This document shows, piece after piece, positions 57,540 to 64,000 of a stretch of 64,000 bases of DNA. Each line of letters opens with the position of its first letter. Position 1 is the stretch's first letter. The notes under the pieces were generated by a model. It did not search any database and was not told the origin of the DNA. It was given only the letters and a program-made list of their open reading frames with translations. Origin of the DNA: Spodoptera frugiperda (taxonomy: Eukaryota > Arthropoda > Insecta > Lepidoptera > Noctuidae); NCBI RefSeq assembly GCF_023101765.2, contig NC_064231.1, positions 2,480,001 to 2,544,000 of the forward strand, in the 5' to 3' direction. The translations under genes and the position numbers were made by a program.

Positions 57540-57720
57540 TAAAAAAGATGCGGCGACGTCGCGCAGCCATAAGCCGCATCAGCGCACGACGCTTATGATG
57601 AAAAGTGAATGAATCCTCTGTGAATCGAAACTAGTAGAGCTTTTTCTCCATTAATATACGTGAGTCAAACGTGATTTTTTAGTTAATTTAGTGTGTCTCA
57701 CGATAGTTATTATGAAAATT
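57540..57720. repeat. Family Q-related repeat, copy 5
   Basis: gaatcctctgtgaatcgaaa, ctagtagagctttttctcc, tacgtgagtcaaacgtgat and gtgtctcacgatag align with 51055-51220. Confidence 0.5.
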
Positions 57721-58449
57721 TGGAATGTAATACATTTCACAACTTTCATTCATAGCTTAGATACATACCAAGATTGAGTTGTACCTCAAAATTTACTGTG
57801 GCAAGTCGGTATGATGTAGGAATGTATGAAATAATTACAGAAGTACATAGTCAGTCAAAGTCTACTCCAGCTCAATTCAGTCTCATATTGGACTATGGGC
57901 CCTGCTCTAAATAAGAGCCGTTTGCCATAATTTCTGTACTGGTTAGTCGGATTGGAGATTGACATTAGCACATGGTATATTTATGACATTCTTAAAATAA
58001 CAGGCAACGTGTCGATGCATCGTGACGACAATAAAATTCTAATATTGTCCAGACTGCAAATAAGTGGGTCGCAAGTCGCAACACAACGGTATTTTTATTT
58101 CACTATTTTAAATATAGATATCTTGAAATCATTGGATGCGTCTTCTTGGAATGTCAGTCAACCCACTACACACAACTATATAGTTATAAAATATAGAGTT
58201 TGTTTGTTCATTTGTTACGTTAACATACTAACCTTCTGAACTGATTACCTGTAATTAACATTACTATGGATAATTAAGGATAAGTATGGGTACTTAAGTC
58301 AGTATTACGTTGCATTATTTTTAATTTTGTGTGCAATTATATGCCACTCTTAAAGTGAGAGTGAATTCTTTAACCTATTGTGGTTTTTTTATGTAGGTAC
58401 CTATATTAGACAGAAAAGCACTAGGCAGACCTGTAGCTGCAGATCAGGT
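57721..58449. other. Intergenic stretch without a gene
   Basis: AT-rich with short open frames; nothing supported. Confidence 0.35.
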
Positions 58450-58575
58450 GGAACAAACTTCTTTCGCTTCATCAACAGTCATCTGTCTTTTCATGCATGC
58501 TCGTCGGTTAAAGGTACTTTTAATTTGGCACTTTTTTTACTTTTTTAATACATCGCTAATCTGGTCCGCTGTCCG
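58450..58575. repeat. Family Y repeat, copy 2
   Basis: cttcatcaacagtcatctgt, ttttcatgcatgctcgtcgg, ctaatctggtccgctgtcc. Runs straight into family X copy 12. Confidence 0.6.
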
Positions 58576-58579
58576 TCTT

Positions 58580-58730
58580 TTTTTTAATGTAGAAAATCAT
58601 CCAATGACTTCTCCCGCCTTGGGCGAGGCGAGAGAGAGAGAGTGTCAGACTCTTACTGACTAAAAACCACCCCGTTCCTACTCCTGCTTTCGAACCGGTA
58701 AACACGGCTAGGTAGTCCGCAGCTCCGGAT
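58580..58730 (-). repeat. Family X repeat, copy 12
   Basis: Reverse-oriented, nearly full: atccaatgacttctcccgcc, a short (GA)n expansion at 58629-58642, cagactcttactgactaaaa, ggtagtccgcagctccgg. Confidence 0.87.
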
Positions 58731-59067
58731 CAGGCAGCTGCTCTACTGGGCCCCATCTGCGGTGGTCAAGGGCGTTCTCAACTGACGGTCCCATTCATAT
58801 CGGCTCTGTATACTTCTTACATACATCCTTCCTACATGTCCGAAACATACAATGAAATAAATGGCATATAAATCGGGAAAGTCGCCAAAACAGCACCCAT
58901 GCGAAGCTGGGTCGGTCAGCTAGTACTTTACAAAAATAAAGGGTGAATGCCTGAGTAAAAGTGTCCTTTAAACATATTCTTGTTGAACCTTTGAATGATA
59001 AAGAAGTTATTATTATATCGTTACACCATTATTTACTCTCACTCTGCTGATTTAGACAAACTAAATA

Positions 59068-59366
59068 CAGCGTGATTTTTTTATCACTTTCCAAAATTTT
59101 TTGAGTAGGAGTATCGTTCAAACATTGCATTTTTAAATAAAAATATTACTGGCTTCACAGAAGACACTAAAACGGTCAAAATGACTTTTATTTCAGAGGT
59201 TGGTGTTAAATAAGAAATAAACTATTATATTAATAAAAAAGTCATTTTGATCGTTTTAATGTTTTTATAAAGTCAGCATCTTTTTTTGTAAAATGTTTTC
59301 TTTGCTTCAAAAATGGAATGCTGAACTTGAAAATAATTTTTGGAAAGTGTTAAAAAAATCAGGCTG
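59068..59366. repeat. MITE family M3, Tc1/mariner type, TA target
   Basis: 299 bp with inverted ends cagcgtgatttttttatcac and cagcctgatttttttaacac (right end reversed), flanked by TA on each side. The inner halves also pair (gtcaaaatgacttttat against aaaagtcattttgatcg). Non-coding. Confidence 0.88.
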
Positions 59367-59665
59367 TATAATAATCCTTGCGCACTCATTGCAATTTGAG
59401 GACGTTTGTCCTCATGATCTACAGTTTGAGGTTATAAACAATATTTGGGTATTTATTTTGTGATGTCTCGAGGCTGTCTTGTGATTCTTATCATTTAGAT
59501 TAAGTAAAAAATATTTGATTTTAAATATGAAAGATAAACTGAAGCAGGAATAAGATGGCTTATGGTCGAATACTCAAACGTCACTAAATTTTAAGACGCT
59601 CTAAAGAATAGTTCTGTCACTACAAATTATGTATAAAAGACAGAGATAGAACTATATTTATGTGC

Positions 59666-59780
59666 ATTTTTTTACATTTGATGGGTCGATGTTTGGCCGC
59701 TATCTCGCCTGATGATGCGACCTACGATAGAGCACGTCTGCCCATAAGCAACCTATTTACTCGGGCTTTGAACTATTACA
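59666..59780 (-). repeat. LINE 3' fragment, same 3' end as 34 kb copy
   Basis: ggccgctatctcgcctgatg, gatagagcacgtctgcccat and tttactcgggcttt align with the tail of the 34051-34380 fragment; poly-A on the minus strand at 59667-59673. Confidence 0.75.
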
Positions 59781-59781
59781 T

Positions 59782-59893
59782 TTTTTTTTTATGGAATAGG
59801 AGGCAAACGAGCAAACAAGTGATGGTAAGCGATCAGCGCCGCCCGTGGACACCCGCAACACCAGAGGAGTCACAGGTGCGTTGCCGGTATAAT
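59782..59893 (-). repeat. LINE 3' end fragment of the 10479 family
   Basis: Poly-A (59782-59790 as T on the plus strand), then atggaataggaggcaaacga, cgtggacacccgcaacacca. It abuts the previous LINE fragment with the same orientation. Confidence 0.72.
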
Positions 59894-60807
59894 TGAGTAG
59901 CGTTTCAGTATTCAGGAGTTAGACCGATAACGCATATGTGACACCTCTTCCTGTTACTTCGTCTGTGGGACAATCTACTTGTTTGTCGCTCCATAACATC
60001 AGAATCAAGCATAATTTCACACTTATCTGTGCTTATCAGAGAATAACACACATCTACGGTGTTTATTATTATTTTTACTACAAGCCCTTGGCGTTTACAA
60101 CTTAATAATTAGCCCGCATACCATTAAATAGTACAAAATCTGCATTCATCATCATGAACAAGCCCTAACCATACAGAAACCGACTTTAAAACAAGATAAT
60201 TTAAGTTAAAAATCCCTTAAAAGTAGTCACTACGTGTAAAGTTCGTAGTACAAAAAACAATAGACCGTTTTAATCAACCAAAAATCAACTTTGACAACAA
60301 ACACACAAAGTTTAAAATCACTTAAAAAGGTACCAACTTAATGTGCATTTCACTTAAGTTCGTGGTACTAGTAATATTAATAAATAGCTTTACTGCATAA
60401 TAAATTACATTAGCGATATTTCCTCTGTGATAGTCCGTCACATGACTGAGCTTCCAAGCAATGAGTTTGTTATCTGTGGGCAAACACAGGGTCTACCACG
60501 TGACTGTGTCGGTCGTTGAATTACGTAGTGTTTGCTTAGTGATCAGATATTGACATGTTTGTAGCTGCTTTTTTTATTACACTGCGGTAGCATAATTATA
60601 GTCAGTAATAGGTAATAGGTAAGTCTTTTTCACACGTGAGAGTTTATCTAACGAAGGTAATTATCGTAGGCTATCTGCAATACCAAAGTCTACCTACACA
60701 TACCTTAAAAACTAGCTTTCTTCTTGCTATGAATTTATACAGGCTATATAAATCATCTAATCATCTAACAAATGTGACCAAAGTACACAAATATAACTAT
60801 AGCAAGG
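59894..60807. other. Intergenic stretch without a gene
   Basis: AT-rich, nothing supported. Confidence 0.35.
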
Positions 60808-61043
60808 ACCGGGCAAGGGGTCTCGGATTCGATTCCCGGGTCAGGCGAAGTATTACATCAGTAGTAAGCACGGAGTCTAGAAATGTGCCCGATATATGGC
60901 AATAGGCTCACCACCTATTGGGACATATGGGATATACATGGGACTTACAACATAAATTGTGAAATGTACATTATACAGCGGAATTACGTGCCATAATGTG
61001 CACCACTGCCCACCCCTTTGGGGATTAAAAGCGTGACGTTATG
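60808..61043 (+). mobile_element. Family S SINE, copy 5 (head truncated)
   Basis: Starts inside the tRNA head (gggcaaggggtctcggattc) with B box gattcgattcccgggtcagg; body has gatatatggcaataggctca and ends accccttt-gggg followed by gcgtgacg. Confidence 0.82.
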
Positions 61044-61389
61044 ACAAGGGCCACTTTCCAAATAAAAAAAAAAACAGTTACAAGTTACAATTTATTACAA
61101 AATACAAATTACACTGCCATCACCTTACATCTAGACATACAACATACAATGATAACACAAGTACATATCTTTAATTAAGTATTGCTTTCATAATTGTCAG
61201 GTTAAATATTTAAATATAAAAATGTATGAGTTAAACAAATGTGATTACACTGCACATTGACATAAGATAAAATATTGCTTCAAACATTGTCTACTTATAT
61301 CTAAACAAGGATTATAATTTGATTATTTAATACCAAAATTACATATTTATAAATACATTTACTTGTAGGGTAGAATACATTACTTATAC
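61044..61389. other. AT-rich intergenic stretch
   Basis: Nothing supported. Confidence 0.35.
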
Positions 61390-61655
61390 AGTACCCTTAG
61401 TACGAGTTTGCTTTACGTTTAAAATTTAGGGAACAGAGAGTAAAGTTCCCTAAGAAAAGGAGAATCCTCCGACCAGGCGAGGTGATCGTGCTTGGCGGGC
61501 TTTCTGCCCAACTGTTGTTCGTTGGGATTTTTCTATCCGTGTTAATTCAAACAAGAACGCGTTCGGTGCTCTGATTGTCCGGCTCAAATAAACCAACCAA
61601 TCAGAGCACCGAACGCGTTCTCGTTTCGATTACTTTAACTTCTACTAAGAGTACT
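61390..61655. repeat. MITE family M6, copy 2, with perfect 24-bp hairpin
   Basis: Ends agtacccttagtacgag and cttctactaagagtact are inverted. Inside, agaacgcgttcggtgctctg (from 61554) pairs perfectly over 24 bp with 61598-61621, leaving a 20-nt loop. Related to 34381-34532. Confidence 0.82.
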
Positions 61656-61737
61656 GGACAGAGGGTTCTCAGATAAACCTAACCCATTAAAGCTGCGATC
61701 TCCCAACCAACCTGCTAAGCATGAAGATTACGGCATT

Positions 61738-61985
61738 CTACATAAAGGAGGTCCATAGCCCAGAAGTGGACTGTTGATACAAGACTCTGTCACACCACCT
61801 TCAATAGATTTTCAACCTTGTCATTTTGCAATAAGGTTGATTATGTTATTATGACATCCCTTCTATGTAAAGGAGATCCATAGCCCAGAAGTGAACTATT
61901 ACGGACTGTTGATACAATTCTCTGTCATGTCAGACGCCTTCAATAGATTTTCAACCTTTAACATATTATAATAAGGTTCATTATC
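61738..61985. repeat. Tandem duplication, about 120-bp unit, two copies
   Basis: tccatagcccagaagtg occurs near 61752 and 61869; each is followed by ctgttgatacaa, ttcaatagattttcaacctt and ataaggtt. The second copy has a small insertion. Confidence 0.75.
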
Positions 61986-63649
61986 CATGAAAGAATACCA
62001 AGACCACCAAATCAAACGTTTTCTGCTCTCCTTTCTGATACTGATTGTAATTTCTTCTGTTGTTTTTATTCAGAAAATATTTAAATGAACTGTATTTGTA
62101 AAGTAGATAATACAGACGATATAAACAGTGGAATGTATTACAATCACAATATGTATAACAATTAATAAATGAATGCAACATGATCCTGATCTGTATTGCG
62201 TAAGATTATGGCTTTGTATCATCTCGAGTTATGTCGTTTGGTGAATCATTTATATGTCTAGGACATAGACAAGGCGTAGGGACTTAACAGATGTAAATTA
62301 TTTTGTTGATTTCGCCCAAGTTTGTATGTTATAATAAATGAAAATTATCAAAAAGTAGAAAAAATTAAGAAAATTTTAGACGGGATGGGGGCAAACCAGT
62401 AGATAAATCACGTGACAAGTGTGTTACCAGCCTTTATAAAATCGTTCTAAGGAAAGTAATAAATCGTCCACAAAGTCCTCACAGATCATGTTACATAATA
62501 TTATAACTAGAAATACATTAAATAACAATACGATTACAATTAAATACACACTAGGACTACATCTATACTAAACTAAAGAGTATAAATACAATTGATTATA
62601 TTTTGTTATAAGTATAGTAAGACACAGGTTTATGAAGACGTCGATTTACCTATTGAGCACTTTTTATTAGTTTCCCTAGTCGTTCAATGGTTACTTAACC
62701 CAGTCCTTAGCAACTGTTTCTGGGACAAAATCTTTACTAAGCAATATTTTAAGTAATCATTAAATGTATCTGAGTTGGCAGTGGCAGTTATACAATTAAT
62801 TGGAGCACCAATACATTTACTGATAATGTCAAAATCTAAAAATTCAATCCTACTAATATTATAAATGCGAAAGCTTTTGTATGTTTTGTTAAGAAACAAC
62901 TCCTTCGTTGATATTGAAAAATATTTGAAACCTGTGCCATAATCAAAATTAAAATGCTACTTAAATACAGACTACAGATCATCACCATTTTAACAAAATA
63001 CATGTCAAATATATTAATTAATACAGTATAAACAAAAAGTAATAAGATCCATTATTATTATTAAACACATTAAAAATAATTGTTAGCCCATAATACATTG
63101 CTTACACATAATTATTACCTACATATATTAAATTGCCACATATGTTGATCCCAGAGTAAATACAATAAACATTAAACTAAGCCTACATTAAAATTAAATC
63201 CTTATTTCAATAAAAAAAAACATCGCACGTTTTATTGTCTTGTCTCCACTTCATTTGCACACTTATCACTTGGAGCATAAGTCACATTTTCCATTGTTCA
63301 TTCACACTTCACTCATTTATCACTAAGTTCTGTGTGAAGGTATTGTTTTATTTGTATCACTTTGAAGGCGTTTTTATTAAAAGAGGTTTTAGTTGAAATT
63401 ATAGTTTATAAGATAAGCCATATAATGATAATTTGAATAAGTACTGCATTGTTACTGAGGTGTTTCTTTGTAAGATAGATTACCTAATTGTAATTTCTCC
63501 GAAAAATTATTTAGATCAGCAATGAAGTTTTAAATAGTGGGTCTGTTATGAAGATGAGGACATTGGGATTATCACTTTTATTACGATACATGACCTTATG
63601 AGCATTTCCTTCTTTCATCGCAGAAATTATTGTTATTCTAAACATTTAA
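61986..63649. other. Intergenic stretch without a gene
   Basis: AT-rich. About 62680-62775 resembles the two ends of MITE M4 joined (ggttacttaacccagtcctt and cattaaatgtatctgag). The open minus frame 62899-62684 overlaps it and is probably not a gene. Confidence 0.4.
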
Positions 63650-63735
63650 CACATTAGAGGCCATGTCGGATAATGCTGACCGACGCTAGTGGAATAGCCT
63701 TAACAGTTTTTTGTTGGCAGTGAAAGGCTTAACAA
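63650..63735 (+). repeat. Family Z repeat, copy 4
   Basis: taatgctgaccgacgctagt and cagttttttgttggcagtga. Confidence 0.5.
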
Positions 63736-64000
63736 TTGAAATATATTTTTAATAGTTAGTGGTTGACGAACGGTGTTTGTAGCCGTATCATATCAGTTAC
63801 TAGCTTACATTACTATCGAAACAACTTTATTTATTAAAAGAAAGAAAAAATGTACGAACATTATAATTTAAAAACTGCTGACTTTTATCGTTGACGATAC
63901 GCGTGTCTATAAACCACGCATTCATGTTTATTTTAATTTAATTTACTGTTTATTTAATTCGGAGTTTACATTTCAACTAGTTTCCGCGTTTCATTATTGC

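Overview
This window is eukaryotic nuclear DNA from an insect, most likely a moth. It is AT-rich, its genes are split by GT-AG introns, and it is crowded with short interspersed repeats: tRNA-derived SINEs, small MITEs and LINE 3' ends ending in poly-A. Several repeat families look to me like ones common in Lepidoptera, noctuids in particular. That placement is inference from memory, not a database result.

The unique coding content is a tandem array of three SLC2/MFS sugar transporter genes of the Tret1-like (facilitated trehalose transporter-like) type. All three lie on the minus strand, head to tail. Gene C runs from 53339 to 17382 (11 coding exons, 524 aa). Gene B runs from 13431 to 5814 (9 exons, 503 aa). 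Gene A starts at 4030 and leaves the window after exon 3 (168 aa visible). I rebuilt all three from splice sites; every junction keeps frame, and core exon lengths and intron phases match between genes (159, 140, 233, 127 and 139 nt exons). They are therefore duplicates. Gene C keeps more of the classical sugar-binding residues (Q315, N320, W427); gene B has replaced the last two, so its substrate may differ.

Layout: 1-2735 is a Jockey/CR1-like LINE (+) with a frameshift, ending just beyond gene A exon 3. 2837-4030 is gene A. 4401-5227 is a deleted PIF/Harbinger transposon with a TTA target duplication. 5814-13431 is gene B; its intron 7 holds a 3.2-kb element with 38-bp inverted ends that carries a LINE fragment and a GC-rich island. 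13432-17381 is intergenic plus probable 3' UTR. 17382-53339 is gene C; its intron 9 holds a giant inverted repeat (arms about 620-650 bp around a Tc1 transposase relic), and its first intron is 17.4 kb. 53474-53505 is a plausible core promoter. 53506-64000 is upstream DNA with repeats and no gene I can support.

Nothing here resembles a prokaryotic defence system, CRISPR array or operon. The most unusual items are the long hairpin inside a transcribed intron, the nested transposons with visible empty-site copies, and the altered sugar-binding residues of gene B.
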